A stretch of 64,000 bases of DNA from JALORV01 sp963702595. Lineage in GTDB: Bacteria; Pseudomonadota; Gammaproteobacteria; Burkholderiales; Burkholderiaceae_F. The translations under genes and the position numbers were made by a program. The notes below the pieces were generated by a model, which saw nothing but the letters and a program-made list of their open reading frames with translations, had not been told where the DNA came from and did no database searches. This document shows, piece by piece, positions 33,664 to 43,660 of the stretch. Position 1 is the first letter of the stretch. The number at the start of each line of letters is the position of its first letter. The stretch spans positions 1 through 64,000 of the forward strand of contig CAVPDC010000018.1 in NCBI GenBank assembly GCA_963702595.1, read 5' to 3'.

Positions 33664-34050
33664 TCACGGCACCGCTTTGCGCTGCGCGCGGTCACGCGTC
33701 GTGCCAGCGAAGTCGATCACGAGGGAAACGTTGTCGATGACCGGGATCTTCTTCTCGTAGGCGTAGCTGACGACGATCTGGTCGCCTTCTTTCGTGATGT
33801 CGAGGTCCTTGCTGTTGATCGACGTGATGTCGTCAATCGTCGCGTGCCGGTCGAAGGCGGCGCGGATTTCGGGAACCGTGTTGGCCTCGCCCTTGATCTT
33901 CTGCACCGCACGCTCGATAGCGATGTACTCGATGACCGCTGGCACGGTCCTGAAGCCCAGGGCCAGCAGGCCCACCACGATCAGCCCGATGAAGATGAGG
34001 CCGATGATGCTGAGTCCGCGCTGCCGCCGGCGAGTTCGGAATTTGTCCAT
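33664..34050 (-). CDS. DUF4845 membrane-anchored protein
   Basis: 128 residues from the ATG at 34050, behind AAGGGAAA. A basic start (MDKFRTRRRQRGLSIIG) leads into one transmembrane helix (LIFIGLIVVGLLALGF), and the remainder, with INSKDLDITKEGDQIVVSY, lies on the periplasmic side. The DUF4845 gene between lepB and rnc is usual for betaproteobacteria. Its role is unknown; position suggests a link with membrane protein export or pilin-like assembly, which I cannot show. Confidence 0.88.
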   Translation of the reverse strand: MDKFRTRRRQRGLSIIGLIFIGLIVVGLLALGFRTVPAVIEYIAIERAVQKIKGEANTVPEIRAAFDRHATIDDITSINSKDLDITKEGDQIVVSYAYEKKIPVIDNVSLVIDFAGTTRDRAQRKAVP

Positions 34051-34087
34051 TTTCCCTTTCTTTTCAGTGACTTGACTGAAACCTCGG

Positions 34088-34978
34088 TCAGCGAAAGCCG
34101 CCGATGCGCCCGATATTGCCAAAGTTCATCCAGATGAGGAAGGCACGCCCCACGATGTTCTCGTCCGGGACAAAACCCCAGAAACGGCTGTCCTCGCTGT
34201 TATCCCGATTGTCGCCCATCATGAAATAGTGCCCCGGCGGTACCGTGCAGACGATGCCGCTGCCGCTGTATTGACACGCACCGGGGTGGGTGTTGGGGTA
34301 GCCACCGCCCAGCCCCGGCGGCACGCCCTCGTTGACGATGATCCGGTGGCCGACTTCCCCGAGGGTCTCGTCAAACTGGGCGTAGTACTGCATGCGATCC
34401 GGATCGTAGTAGTTATCCAGCTTCCTCAGCGGCACTTCCTTGCCGTTGACCGTAAGTCGCTTGTTGAAGTACTCGATGCGGTCGCCTGGCAGTCCGACGA
34501 CACGCTTGATGTAGTCCTGCGATGGATTCAGCGGAAAGCGGAACACCATCACATCACCGCGCTTCGGCTGCCCGACTCCGATCACTTTCTTGTTGATCAC
34601 GGGCAGGCGGATGCCGTACTCGTACTTGTTGACGAGGATGAGGTCGCCAACCTCGAGCGTGGGCAGCATCGAACCCGACGGGATGCGGAAGGGCTCGTAA
34701 AGGAATGAACGCAGCAGGAAGACGATCAGAATGACCGGGAAGAAGCTCGCGGTGTACTCGAGCCAGGCGGGCTGGCGGACGGCGCCCTCCTCCAGGCTGC
34801 GGCGCTCCTGCTCGACGATGGTTTCCTTGCGCGTCAGCGCGGCTGCGTTGCGGCTGTCGAAGTCGGCCAGCAGCCGGGCGGCCCGCGCCCGCCGCTGCTT
34901 GGCGAAGACCAGCTTGTCAGCGACCCAGAGGACCCCCGTGAAGACGGTCAGTACAAACAGGATGAGGGCAAAGTTCAT
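34088..34978 (-). CDS. lepB: Signal peptidase I
   Basis: 296 residues. A first membrane helix opens the protein (LILFVLTVFTGVLWVADKLV), then a basic loop, a second helix at about 75-93, and the catalytic Ser in FRIPSGSMLPTLEVGD and Lys in SQDYIKRVVGLPGDRIEY. The GDNRDNSEDSR motif closes the active site. It removes signal peptides at the outer face of the inner membrane. Its ATG overlaps the lepA stop by 4 bp, the classic lepA-lepB coupling. Confidence 0.97.
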   Translation of the reverse strand: MNFALILFVLTVFTGVLWVADKLVFAKQRRARAARLLADFDSRNAAALTRKETIVEQERRSLEEGAVRQPAWLEYTASFFPVILIVFLLRSFLYEPFRIPSGSMLPTLEVGDLILVNKYEYGIRLPVINKKVIGVGQPKRGDVMVFRFPLNPSQDYIKRVVGLPGDRIEYFNKRLTVNGKEVPLRKLDNYYDPDRMQYYAQFDETLGEVGHRIIVNEGVPPGLGGGYPNTHPGACQYSGSGIVCTVPPGHYFMMGDNRDNSEDSRFWGFVPDENIVGRAFLIWMNFGNIGRIGGFR

Positions 34979-36768
34979 TTGTCTTCCACCTGCAGAATTG
35001 CGAGGAACGCTTCCTGCGGAATCTCCACGGTGCCGACCTGCTTCATGCGCTTCTTGCCGGCCTTCTGCTTTTCGAGAAGCTTCTTCTTGCGCGTGATGTC
35101 ACCGCCATAGCACTTGGCCAGCACGTTCTTGCGCAGCGCCTTGACGTCTTCGCGCGCAATGATGTTGGCGCCGATCGACGCCTGGATCGCCACGTCGTAC
35201 ATCTGGCGCGGGATGAGCTTCCGCATCTTGGCCGTCACTTCCCGGCCGCGGTAGATCGCGTTGGCCCGGTGCACGATGACGGACAGCGCGTCCACCCGGT
35301 CGCCGTTGATCAGCATGTCGACCTTGACGACGTCCGCCGCGCGGTATTCCTTGAACTCGTAGTCCATCGACGCGTAGCCGCGCGAGACCGACTTCAGCTT
35401 GTCGAAGAAGTCCATCACGATCTCTGCCAGCGGCAACTCGTACTTCAGGATGACGTGGCGGCTGTGGTACGTGAGGTCGGTCTGGATGCCGCGCTTGCCG
35501 ATGCACAGCGTGATCACCTGCCCGACAAACTCCTGCGGCACGAAGATCGTGACGTCGACGATCGGCTCGCGGATCTCCTCGATCCGGGCCGGATCCGGCA
35601 TCTTCGACGGGTTCTCGACCGACAGCACGGTTCCGTCGCGCAGCAGCACCTCGTACACCACCGACGGGGCGGTGGTGATGAGGTCCATGTCGTACTCGCG
35701 CTCGAGCCGCTCCTGCACGATGTCCATATGCAGCAGCCCGAGGAAGCCGCAGCGGAAGCCGAATCCGAGCGCCTGCGACACCTCGGGCTCGAAGTGCAGC
35801 GAGGCGTCGTTCAGCTGCAGCTTGGTCAGCGCGTCGCGCAGCGCTTCGTACTGATTGGACTCGACCGGAAACAGCCCTGCGAAGACCTGCGACTTCACTT
35901 CCTTGAAGCCAGGCAACGGCGAACTCGCCGGCTTGCCGGCGTGTGTGACCGTGTCGCCCACGTGCGCGTCGCGCAGTTCCTTGATGCCCGAGATGACGAA
36001 GCCGACCTCGCCCGCCGACAGCAGTTCGCGGCCGCGCGACTTGGGCGTGAACACTCCGACCTGTTCGACTAGGTGGGTTGCGCCGCTGGCCATAAGCAGG
36101 ATCTTGTCTTTCGGCTTGATCGACCCGTTGACGACGCGGACCAGCATCACGACGCCAACGTAGTTGTCGAACCAGGAGTCGATGATCAGCGCCTGCAAGG
36201 GAGCCGCAGGGTCGCCCTTGGGCGGAGGAACCCGCTCGATGATCCGCGTCAGGATCTCCTCCAGCCCCATGCCGGTCTTGGCGCTCGCGAGCACCGCGTC
36301 ATGGGCATCCAGGCCGATGACGTCCTCGATCTCGGCGCGCGCCTCCTCGGCGTTGGCGGAGGCAAGGTCCATCTTGTTCAGGACCGGCAGGACCTCGACG
36401 CCGAGTTCTATTGCCGTGTAGCAATTGGCGACCGTCTGGGCCTCGACGCCCTGCGATGCATCGACCACCAGCAGCGCGCCCTCGCAGGCCGACAGCGACC
36501 GACTGACCTCATAACTGAAGTCGACGTGCCCCGGGGTGTCGATCAGGTTCAGGTTGTATTTCTGGCCGTCCGCGGCGACGTACTCGAGCGCTGCGGTCTG
36601 CGCCTTGATCGTGATGCCGCGCTCTCGCTCGAGGTCCATCGAGTCCAGCACCTGCGCCTCCATCTCACGGTCGGACAGGCCGCCGCAGCGCTGGATCAGG
36701 CGATCCGCTAGCGTCGACTTGCCGTGGTCGATGTGCGCGATGATGGAAAAGTTGCGGATATGCTGCAT
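34975..36768 (-). CDS. lepA: Elongation factor 4 (LepA)
   Basis: 597 residues from the ATG at 36768 (MQHIRNFSIIAHIDHGKST), the usual length. GTPase motifs AHIDHGKSTLADRL, DTPGHVDF and NKMD are present; the domain that replaces EF-G domain IV ends in a basic tail (GDITRKKKLLEKQKAGKKRM). LepA acts on translating ribosomes under ionic or low-temperature stress and in initiation. It begins about 80 bases behind the terminator of the degP operon, so it has its own promoter there. Confidence 0.97.
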   Translation of the reverse strand: MQHIRNFSIIAHIDHGKSTLADRLIQRCGGLSDREMEAQVLDSMDLERERGITIKAQTAALEYVAADGQKYNLNLIDTPGHVDFSYEVSRSLSACEGALLVVDASQGVEAQTVANCYTAIELGVEVLPVLNKMDLASANAEEARAEIEDVIGLDAHDAVLASAKTGMGLEEILTRIIERVPPPKGDPAAPLQALIIDSWFDNYVGVVMLVRVVNGSIKPKDKILLMASGATHLVEQVGVFTPKSRGRELLSAGEVGFVISGIKELRDAHVGDTVTHAGKPASSPLPGFKEVKSQVFAGLFPVESNQYEALRDALTKLQLNDASLHFEPEVSQALGFGFRCGFLGLLHMDIVQERLEREYDMDLITTAPSVVYEVLLRDGTVLSVENPSKMPDPARIEEIREPIVDVTIFVPQEFVGQVITLCIGKRGIQTDLTYHSRHVILKYELPLAEIVMDFFDKLKSVSRGYASMDYEFKEYRAADVVKVDMLINGDRVDALSVIVHRANAIYRGREVTAKMRKLIPRQMYDVAIQASIGANIIAREDVKALRKNVLAKCYGGDITRKKKLLEKQKAGKKRMKQVGTVEIPQEAFLAILQVEDK

Positions 36769-36850
36769 GCGTCGTGCGCCGAACCGGTCGGCCTGGGGTA
36801 CCAGCGGTGAAAATCTTGGTGTCGGCTGCGGGGGCTCCGCGCGGCTGAAC

Positions 36851-36883
36851 AAAGAAAAGGGGGTGACCGCTAGGCGCACCCCC
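36851..36883 (-). terminator. Rho-independent terminator after degP
   Basis: Read on the minus strand: GGGGGTG ... CACCCCC (arms 36877-36883 and 36859-36865) followed by TTTTCTTTG. It lies 49 bases behind the degP stop and before lepA, separating the envelope-stress transcript from the lepA-lepB transcript. Confidence 0.85.
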
Positions 36884-36931
36884 ACTCCCGGTACAGCCGC
36901 GGAGTTTACCGCGGCGCGCGGACTCGCCGGC

Positions 36932-38384
36932 TCAGCGGCGAATGATGATGAACCGTGAAGCCTCGCCGCGGCGGACCAGCACCGCGACGTCCTTCTTCGG
37001 ATCCAGCTTCGCAACGGCTTCGTTGAACTGCTTCGCGTTGCCGACTTCGCCGCTATTGAGCTGCGTGATGATGTCGCCGGCGCGGAGTCCGGCACTGGCC
37101 GCGAGTCCGTCGACGGAGTCGACCTGCACGGCGCCCTTCACCCCCAGTTCCTTCAACTTGTCCGCAGCGACATCGGACACGCCGAGGCCGAGCACGTTGG
37201 CCGGGACTGCCGGCTTGGCAGGCTCGGTGGCCCGTGCGCTGCGCGGCCGTTCCTGCGGCATCTCGCCGACCAGCACCTTGAGATCGCGCTGCCCGCCCCT
37301 GCGATACACGCTGAGAGTCGAATTGGTGCCCGGCTTGGTGCCACCGACGATGCGCGGCAGGTCGCTGGAGCGCTCGATCGGGCGGCCGTCGAACTTCAGG
37401 ATCACGTCGCCCGCCTCCAGTCCGGCCTTCGCGGCCGGGCCGTCCTTTTCAACCGAGTTGACCAAGGCACCGCGCGGGGCACCCAGGCCGATGGCCTCGG
37501 CTACTTCCTTGGAGACGCCTTCGATGCCGACGCCGATGCGCCCACGAATGACCCGCCCCGACGAGCGAAGCTGCTGCTGGACATTCATTGCCTCGTCGAT
37601 CGGGATTGCGAAGGAAATCCCGTTGTAGCCGCCGGAGGTCGTGAAGATTTGCGAATTGATGCCGACGACCTCGCCGCGCATGTTGATGAGCGGCCCGCCC
37701 GAATTACCGGGGTTGACCGCGACGTCGGTCTGGATGAACGGCAGGAACTCGCCGGTGTCGCGCGCCTTCGCGCTGACGATGCCGGCCGTTACCGTGTTCT
37801 CGAGGCCGAATGGCGAACCGATCGCCAGCACCCATTCACCGACCCGCAGCCGGTTGGGATCGCCCACCTTCACGGTCGGAAGGCCGGTGGCTTCGATCTT
37901 CACGAGGGCCACATCGGTGCGACGGTCGGCGCCAATCACCTTGCCCTTGAACTCCCGCTTGTCGGTCAAGGTAACGGTGATGTCGTCGGCGCCCTCCACC
38001 ACATGTGCATTCGTCAGCATGTAGCCGTCGGCGGAGAGAATGAAACCCGAACCCAGGCCGCGCGGAACATCGCGCCGCGGTCCCGGACCCTGGCCGGGTC
38101 CCGGGCCCTGCCGCGGTCCCTGCTGCGGAGGGTTGGGAAAGAATCGCCGAAAGAACTCGTACATCGGGTCGTTCTCATCGATATCCGGGAACGGCAGCGC
38201 ACTGGCACCGGAGGCCGCGCGCGCCGTGGTCCGGATATTGACGACCGCCGGGCCCGCCCGATCGGCAAGGTCAGCGAAGTCCGGCAGGGTCTGTGCCGTC
38301 TGTGCCTGTGCGCCGGGCGCCAGCAACGGAACGGCCACCACCAGCAACGGTGCGAACAGGAGCTGCGGCTAATCTCTTCATCAT
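36932..38384 (-). CDS. degP: Periplasmic serine protease DegP/MucD, signal peptide frame broken
   Basis: About 480 residues. The catalytic triad is visible: LTNAHVVEG (His), DVALVKIE (Asp) and NPGNSGGPLINM (Ser); two PDZ domains follow (from about 270 and 375). The signal-peptide core LLFAPLLVVAVPLLAPGAQA lies in the main frame, but an in-frame TAG precedes it, and the expected MMKRLAAA start (ATG at 38384/38381, AAGG before it) lies in another frame. Removing one base near 38365 joins them. Degrades misfolded periplasmic proteins; last gene of the rpoE operon. The break may be a sequence error. Confidence 0.9.
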
Positions 38385-38418
38385 TCCCTTGATCCTCTGG
38401 CTTCCTTGAACTCGCCCG

Positions 38419-39463
38419 TCAGCGCGGGCCATTGAACTCGACAGAACCTGCCACGCCGCGCACCGCCGCGGGCGGAACTTCCCCGACGACCGTCACCAGC
38501 GCGTCGCCGACACGGCGCGAATACGCTGCTGTGGGTCCCATCATCTGCACGCCCTCGGTCAGGGGCTTCAACTCGGCACCCGGTTCGATGAACACCGAGA
38601 CAGTCGCCAGCCCGTCACTGAAGACGACCTGCATCGCGTCCCTCGTGCCCATGCGACGAGTGATTTCCTTGGTCCGCCGGAAGCCATCCGGCGCGGGCAC
38701 CACCCATCCCGCCTTGGCCAGGTCGACGCGGCGGTGATCGCTACGTTCCACGGACCAGCCCTCCGTCGACCAGGCCGGCTTCAGACGCGCCCGGTCGATA
38801 CGCTCGCCGATACGCACGTCGGTGAATGCCACCTGCTCCAGCACGTCGAATTGGTCATTGATCATTTGCGACTTCAACAACAGCCCGCTCGCAGACTCGA
38901 CGCAAAGCTGATAGCCGTAGCGCAGGGCGTCCCTGGGAACGAAAGTCAGCACCTGGCATTCGATGCCGGCCACGCGCTCAATGCCACCCACCTCGACCTG
39001 ATAGAGCTTCAGAATGTCCGCCGCCGGCGCGCCGATCAGCCCGGGGAAACGGATCCTCGAGGGCGCGGTGTTCGATGACAATGCGCCGCGACTCCGGAAT
39101 CAGGCAGTGCACTTCGTCGTTGTTGTCGGTGCGCGTGCGAAGGTACTCGCGAGGCTTGCCATCGAGGGTCTGGACCCGTTCCTGCGACCGCTTGCCGTCA
39201 TAGACGTGGGTGATGCGCGAGCTGCGCATGTCGCCTCCGGCCTGGTACACGACCGTGCCGCTGTAGTTCACGCGGACTGCGGCCTGCTGGATGGCCTGCA
39301 CCCACTGCAGCGGCGTACGCACCTGCGTCGCTGCCTCGGATCGCGGGCGGTCCTGCGCACGCGTTGCCGTGCTGGCGACGCTGGCAATAGCCGTCATGAC
39401 CAGCAACGGAAGCCAACGACCCAATGCCACGGCGGCCCGCGCAGCGGGTCGGAACGTTCCCAT
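38419..39463 (-). CDS. rseB: RseB/MucB sigma-E regulatory protein, frame broken once
   Basis: The N-terminal frame has a signal peptide (WLPLLVMTAIASVAS) and the lipid-sensing domain (NYSGTVVYQAGGDMRSSRIT, RTRTDNNDEVHCLIP); the second frame carries the rest (FPGLIGAPAADILKLYQVEV to the C-terminal domain with DGLATVSVFIEPGAELKP). Deleting one base of the four-G run at 39043-39046 unites them into about 347 residues. RseB binds RseA in the periplasm and shields it from cleavage until lipoproteins or LPS accumulate. Overlaps the rseA stop by one base. Error or recent mutation cannot be told apart here. Confidence 0.88.
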
Positions 39464-40059
39464 CAGCGACCTTCCGGAGCGTCGCCCGGTGTGCGCAAAT
39501 AAGGAGTCGCCCGCGGCAGTGCCACGCCCGCGGCAAGCTCGCGATGGGCTGCCAGATAAACATCGAGCGAGCGAGCCTTGGCCACGGTGGCAGCGGCGCG
39601 CCGGCTCACTTCAGCCGGCGGCGTCGGTGCCGAAGTCGGGACAGCCACTGCAGCCACTTGCTGGGTCGGAGCGACCACGGTGGGCGACTGCAGCAGCGGA
39701 ACAGCCACGAATGAGATCACGGCCGCCGACGCGGCAATCGCGACGCCGGGCGCCAGGTAGCGGCGCAGCGCTCCCGACCGACGGACCGGGCTAACGCGCG
39801 GCGCCAGAACGGTGGGCTCGAGCGCCAGCGCCGCCGATACCCGGGCGCAGAAGTCCGGGGCATGCTCCGCGGCAACCTCGCTTGAACGCAGGGCATCCCC
39901 CACGATATGCAGCATGACCCATTCGTTGCGCAGCTCCTCGTCACGGCACAGAGCCGTCAACAGGGAGTCTGCGGCCCCCGGATCGAGTTCGCCGTCCACC
40001 AGGCTTGACAGCCTCTCCCACTCGGGGTGCAGGTTCGTGCTCATCGCTGATTTTTCCAT
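39463..40059 (-). CDS. rseA: Anti-sigma factor RseA/MucA
   Basis: 198 residues. The cytoplasmic N-terminal domain that grips the sigma factor is clear (WERLSSLVDGELDPGAADSL, WVMLHIVGDALRS). One membrane helix follows (LAPGVAIAASAAVISFVAVP) and then an Ala/Pro-rich periplasmic tail. A second start at 40044 (MSTNLHPEWERL) is equally possible. It holds RpoE inactive until DegS- and RseP-type proteolysis. It lies 9 bp behind rpoE. Confidence 0.9.
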   Translation of the reverse strand: MEKSAMSTNLHPEWERLSSLVDGELDPGAADSLLTALCRDEELRNEWVMLHIVGDALRSSEVAAEHAPDFCARVSAALALEPTVLAPRVSPVRRSGALRRYLAPGVAIAASAAVISFVAVPLLQSPTVVAPTQQVAAVAVPTSAPTPPAEVSRRAAATVAKARSLDVYLAAHRELAAGVALPRATPYLRTPGDAPEGR

Positions 40060-40068
40060 GGTCCTACC

Positions 40069-40668
40069 CTACCACCGCGTGTCTTTAGTCGTACTGAGTA
40101 CTGGTCGCAGTTCCTCGGCGATCGCCTCGCGCGCACGGAAAATGCGGGATCGAACGGTCCCGATCGGACAGTTCATGGTCTCGGCGATCTCTTCATAGCT
40201 GAGCCCCTCCAGCTCGCGCAGCACGACGGCGGTCCGCAAGTCCTCCGGCAGTCGCTCGACCGCCCGGTTGACGGCGTCGGCCACTTGCCTGGATGCGAGC
40301 ATCGCCTCCGGCGTGTTCAGATCCCTTAGGTGCTCGCCGTCGTCAAAAGTTTCCGCATCTTCGATTTCTGTTTCGGTCGAGGTCGGCGCCCGCCGGCCCT
40401 GGGAGACGAGGTGATTCTTCGCGGTATTGATCGCAATGCGGTAAAGCCAGGTGTAAAAGGCACTGTCGCCACGGAAGTTGGGCAACGCCCGGTACGCCTT
40501 GATGAAAGCCTCCTGGGCAACATCCTCGACCTCGGCCGCGTCGCGGATAAACCGGGAGAGCAGGCGAAAGATCTTCCGCTGGTACTTTGTAACTAGGAGA
40601 TCGAATGCCGTCTTGTCGCCGCGCTGCACGCGCTCGACCAGCTGCTGGTCGATATCACGATCAGACAC
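40069..40668 (-). CDS. rpoE: RNA polymerase sigma-E factor
   Basis: 199 residues, ECF sigma factor. Region 2 (KYQRKIFRLLSRFIRDAAEV then EAFIKAYRALPNFRGDSAFY) and region 4 (LRELEGLSYEEIAETMNCPI then GTVRSRIFRAREAI) are complete. It directs transcription of envelope-stress genes, including its own operon with rseA, rseB and degP. No typical sigma-E promoter was found in the 70 bases before it, so it may also be read through from the fab cluster and ygfX. Confidence 0.97.
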   Translation of the reverse strand: MSDRDIDQQLVERVQRGDKTAFDLLVTKYQRKIFRLLSRFIRDAAEVEDVAQEAFIKAYRALPNFRGDSAFYTWLYRIAINTAKNHLVSQGRRAPTSTETEIEDAETFDDGEHLRDLNTPEAMLASRQVADAVNRAVERLPEDLRTAVVLRELEGLSYEEIAETMNCPIGTVRSRIFRAREAIAEELRPVLSTTKDTRW

Positions 40669-40739
40669 CCTTAGCGCCCCGGCGGCAGCTGAGCCCGGTA
40701 CAGCGCGCCGGCACGCTGCGCGCAGTGGCTGACTCGAGT

Positions 40740-41225
40740 TCAGGGATCGGTTTCATTTCGGTGGGCATTGGCCCCAGTGGGTCCCAGTGCATCTGTTGTG
40801 GCGATTCGCTCCCACCGCACGCAGGCGTGGACGCGGCGGAAGGCGTCGGGCGGGAGGCAGTCGGGCCAAAGTCGGACGTAGTTGGAGCCGAAGCGGAAGG
40901 TTATCAACCATGGCGCCGCAAAGACACATCGCGCCCTCTCTTCCCGGACTTCGAGGTCGGTTGCCTCCTCCCGCAGCCAGACATCGCCATCCCGGATTCT
41001 GATCTCGACTGTGGCTGCCCCCTTGGCGCGAAGCTGCCGTACACCCCATAGGGCCGCCGCTAGCGCGAGCAGTGCTGCTGTCCCCACGCGCAAAGGGTGA
41101 CGTGGATCCAGCACCAATGCAGCCACTGTCAGCAGCGCCGCGACCCGAGCGCAGGTCAAAGTGGCGAGCTGCAACCACCGTCGTTCCCGCATCGAAGGCC
41201 GCAGCACGGCCCAGCCGAGAAGCAC
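40740..41225 (-). CDS. YgfX-like membrane protein
   Basis: 161 residues. Two hydrophobic helices in the first half (ARVAALLTVAALVLDP and VGTAALLALAAALWGV) are followed by a soluble domain with DGDVWLREEATDLEV and FGSNYVRLWPDCLPPDAFRR, the YgfX pattern. In E. coli YgfX (CptA) pairs with SdhE, but in betaproteobacteria a member sits between fabF and rpoE, as here, with unknown role. It begins directly at the fabF stop. Confidence 0.75.
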   Translation of the reverse strand: MLLGWAVLRPSMRERRWLQLATLTCARVAALLTVAALVLDPRHPLRVGTAALLALAAALWGVRQLRAKGAATVEIRIRDGDVWLREEATDLEVREERARCVFAAPWLITFRFGSNYVRLWPDCLPPDAFRRVHACVRWERIATTDALGPTGANAHRNETDP

Positions 41226-42464
41226 TCAAACCCGCTTGAAGACCAGGGTGCCGTTCGTACCGCCGAAGCCAAACGAGTTCTTCAGCGCGATGTCGATCTT
41301 CATTTCGCGCGCCGCGTTGGCGCAGTAATCAAGGTCGCACTCCGGGTCCTGGTTGAAGATGTTGATCGTCGGCGGCGACACCTGGTGGTGCAGCGCCAGC
41401 GCGGTGAACACGGACTCGATCCCTCCCGCGCCACCCAGAAGGTGTCCCGTCATCGACTTGGTCGAGTTGACTACGATCTTGGCGGCGTGTTCGCCCAGGG
41501 CCGCCCTGATCGCCTTGGTCTCGTTGATGTCGCCCAGCGGCGTCGACGTGCCGTGTGCGTTGAGATAGTCGACCTCATCGGCGTTGATTCCGGCGTTGCG
41601 AAGGGCCACCTGCATGCAGCGCCGCGGACCATCCATGTTCGGCGCAGTCATGTGGTAGGCGTCCGCACTCATGCCGAACCCGACAAGTTCACAGTACATG
41701 CGAGCGCCCCGGCGCCGCGCGTGCTCGTATTCTTCGAGCACGACGATTCCCGCGCCTTCGCCGAGCACGAATCCGTCGCGATCCCGATCGAACGGGCGGC
41801 TCGCTGTCGCCGGGTCATCGTTGCGCGTGGACACGGCCTTCATCGTATCGAAGCCCCCGAGGCCCAGAGGGCAGATCGTCGACTCCGCTCCGCCTGCAAG
41901 CATGACGTCGGCATCGCCGTACTCGATCATGCGTCCGGCGTCGCCGATTGAATGCAGCCCAGTCGTGCAGGCCGTGACAATTGCAATGTTCGGGCCGCGC
42001 AGCCCGTACATGATCGAAATCGTGCCGCCGATCATGTTGATGATGGATCCGGGCACGAAGAACGGTGAAACCCGTCGCGGCCCGCGATTCAGCAACTCGG
42101 AGTGGTTTTCCTCGATCATCGGCAGGCCGCCGATGCCGGAGCCGATGACGCAGCCGATGCGGTCACGGTTGGCGTCGGTGACTTCCAGACCGCAGTCACG
42201 GAGCGCCTCGGTCGCCGCAGCAACTCCGTAGTGGATGAACGTATCCAGGCGCCTGGCTTCCTTGGCGGACATCACGCTCGTGACGTCGAAGCCCTTCACC
42301 TCGCCGGCGATACGGCAATGCAATGCAGACGCATCGAAACGCGTGATCGGGCCGACGCCCGACCGCCCGGCAAGCAAGGCGGACCAAGCGCTGGAAACGT
42401 CGTTGCCGACCGGGCTGATGACCCCGAGTCCGGTGACAACGACGCGGCGCTTGCCTGACATCAA
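41226..42464 (-). CDS. fabF: Beta-ketoacyl-ACP synthase II
   Basis: 412 residues, standard length. Catalytic Cys in VTACTTGLHSIG, His in NAHGTSTPLGD and His in NSTKSMTGHLLGGAGGIES; the FGFGGTNGTLVFKR ending is typical. It elongates acyl-ACP with malonyl-ACP, especially the palmitoleate to vaccenate step. Behind acpP by 30 bp in the fab cluster. Confidence 0.97.
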   Translation of the reverse strand: MMSGKRRVVVTGLGVISPVGNDVSSAWSALLAGRSGVGPITRFDASALHCRIAGEVKGFDVTSVMSAKEARRLDTFIHYGVAAATEALRDCGLEVTDANRDRIGCVIGSGIGGLPMIEENHSELLNRGPRRVSPFFVPGSIINMIGGTISIMYGLRGPNIAIVTACTTGLHSIGDAGRMIEYGDADVMLAGGAESTICPLGLGGFDTMKAVSTRNDDPATASRPFDRDRDGFVLGEGAGIVVLEEYEHARRRGARMYCELVGFGMSADAYHMTAPNMDGPRRCMQVALRNAGINADEVDYLNAHGTSTPLGDINETKAIRAALGEHAAKIVVNSTKSMTGHLLGGAGGIESVFTALALHHQVSPPTINIFNQDPECDLDYCANAAREMKIDIALKNSFGFGGTNGTLVFKRV

Positions 42465-42494
42465 ACCTCTGGGCCGCAGCCGACGCGAGCTGCG

Positions 42495-42737
42495 TCAGGC
42501 CTTCTTCTGGTGGCCGTTGATGTAGTCGACGGCCTGCTGGACCGTGCGGATCTTCTCGGCCTCTTCGTCCGGGATCTCGCACTCGAACTCGTCTTCCAGG
42601 GCCATCACCAGCTCGACTGTGTCGAGAGAGTCGGCGCCGAGGTCCTCGACGAAGGCCGATTCGTTCTTGATGTCGGCCTCGTTCACGCCGAGTTGCTCAG
42701 CGACGATCTTCTTGACGCGTTGTTCGATGTTTTCCAT
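42495..42737 (-). CDS. acpP: Acyl carrier protein
   Basis: 80 residues. EDLGADSLDTVELVMALEDE includes the Ser that receives 4'-phosphopantetheine. The strongly acidic composition and four-helix length fit AcpP. The ATG at 42737 is preceded by AGGAGG. It carries all acyl chains of the neighbouring enzymes and is loaded by AcpS (30029-30433). Confidence 0.98.
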   Translation of the reverse strand: MENIEQRVKKIVAEQLGVNEADIKNESAFVEDLGADSLDTVELVMALEDEFECEIPDEEAEKIRTVQQAVDYINGHQKKA

Positions 42738-42886
42738 GTACTCCTCCTGCCCCGTGTGTGTCGGCGACGCGCCGCGAACCGCGGTTGCATTGCTGCCGGT
42801 ACGCATCGCCATCTTGTCGGCCGGCGAAAAAATTCGCGCGGATTCTAACAGAGGCACCCTTCGTTCCTCCCGAACGGGCGCCCATT

Positions 42887-43648
42887 TCAGGTCATGTACA
42901 TACCCCCGTTGACGTGCAGCGTGGCCCCGGTGACATAAGTCGCCGCCCGTGATGCGAGAAACACGACGGCCGCGCCGATGTCTTCGGCCTGCCCAAGCCG
43001 CCCAAGCGGAATCTGGGTCAGCAAGGTCTGCGTCTGCTGTTCGCTGAGCGAGCGCGTCATGTCGGTGTCGATAAAGCCCGGCGCCACGCAGTTCACGGTG
43101 ATGCCTCGGCTGCCGACCTCGCGCGCGAGGGCCTTGGTCATGCCGACGACCCCGGCCTTGGCCGCCGCATAGTTAGCCTGCCCCGCGTTGCCTGCCGCGC
43201 CAACGACCGATGTGATGTTGATGATGCGACCATGCTTCGCCTTCATCATGCCGCGCATCACGGCGCGCGACAGGCGGAAGACGCCCGAAAGATTGGTGTC
43301 CAGCACGGCCGCCCAGTCGTCGTCCTTCATCCGCAGGGCAAGTGTGTCGCGTGTGATGCCCGCATTGTTGACGAGAACGGAAAGCTTGCCGAACTCCTTG
43401 CTGACGCTCTCGACCAGGACCTCGGCCGCCGCGGCATCGCGCACGTCGAACACGACGCCACGACCGCGCGCACCGAGTTCGCCAAGTCGCGAGGAGATGC
43501 CCTGCGCGCCGGCTTCGGAGGTCGCCGTGCCGATGACAGTGGCACCGGCACGGGCGAGCTGCTCGGCGATTGCTCGGCCGATACCGCGCGAGGCGCCGGT
43601 CACCAGCGCCACCTCTTCGGCCAGGCAGCCAGGCTGAAACACGTTCAT
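42887..43648 (-). CDS. fabG: 3-oxoacyl-ACP reductase FabG
   Basis: 253 residues. NADP-binding TGASRGIGRAIAEQLARA, then NNAGITRDTLALRMKDDDW, catalytic Ser in ITSVVGAAGNAGQ and YAAAKAG (Tyr and Lys). It reduces beta-ketoacyl-ACP with NADPH. Between fabD (12-bp gap) and acpP (about 150-bp gap, likely carrying an acpP promoter because AcpP is needed in excess). Confidence 0.97.
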   Translation of the reverse strand: MNVFQPGCLAEEVALVTGASRGIGRAIAEQLARAGATVIGTATSEAGAQGISSRLGELGARGRGVVFDVRDAAAAEVLVESVSKEFGKLSVLVNNAGITRDTLALRMKDDDWAAVLDTNLSGVFRLSRAVMRGMMKAKHGRIINITSVVGAAGNAGQANYAAAKAGVVGMTKALAREVGSRGITVNCVAPGFIDTDMTRSLSEQQTQTLLTQIPLGRLGQAEDIGAAVVFLASRAATYVTGATLHVNGGMYMT

Positions 43649-43660
43649 GGGTCGGCCTCC

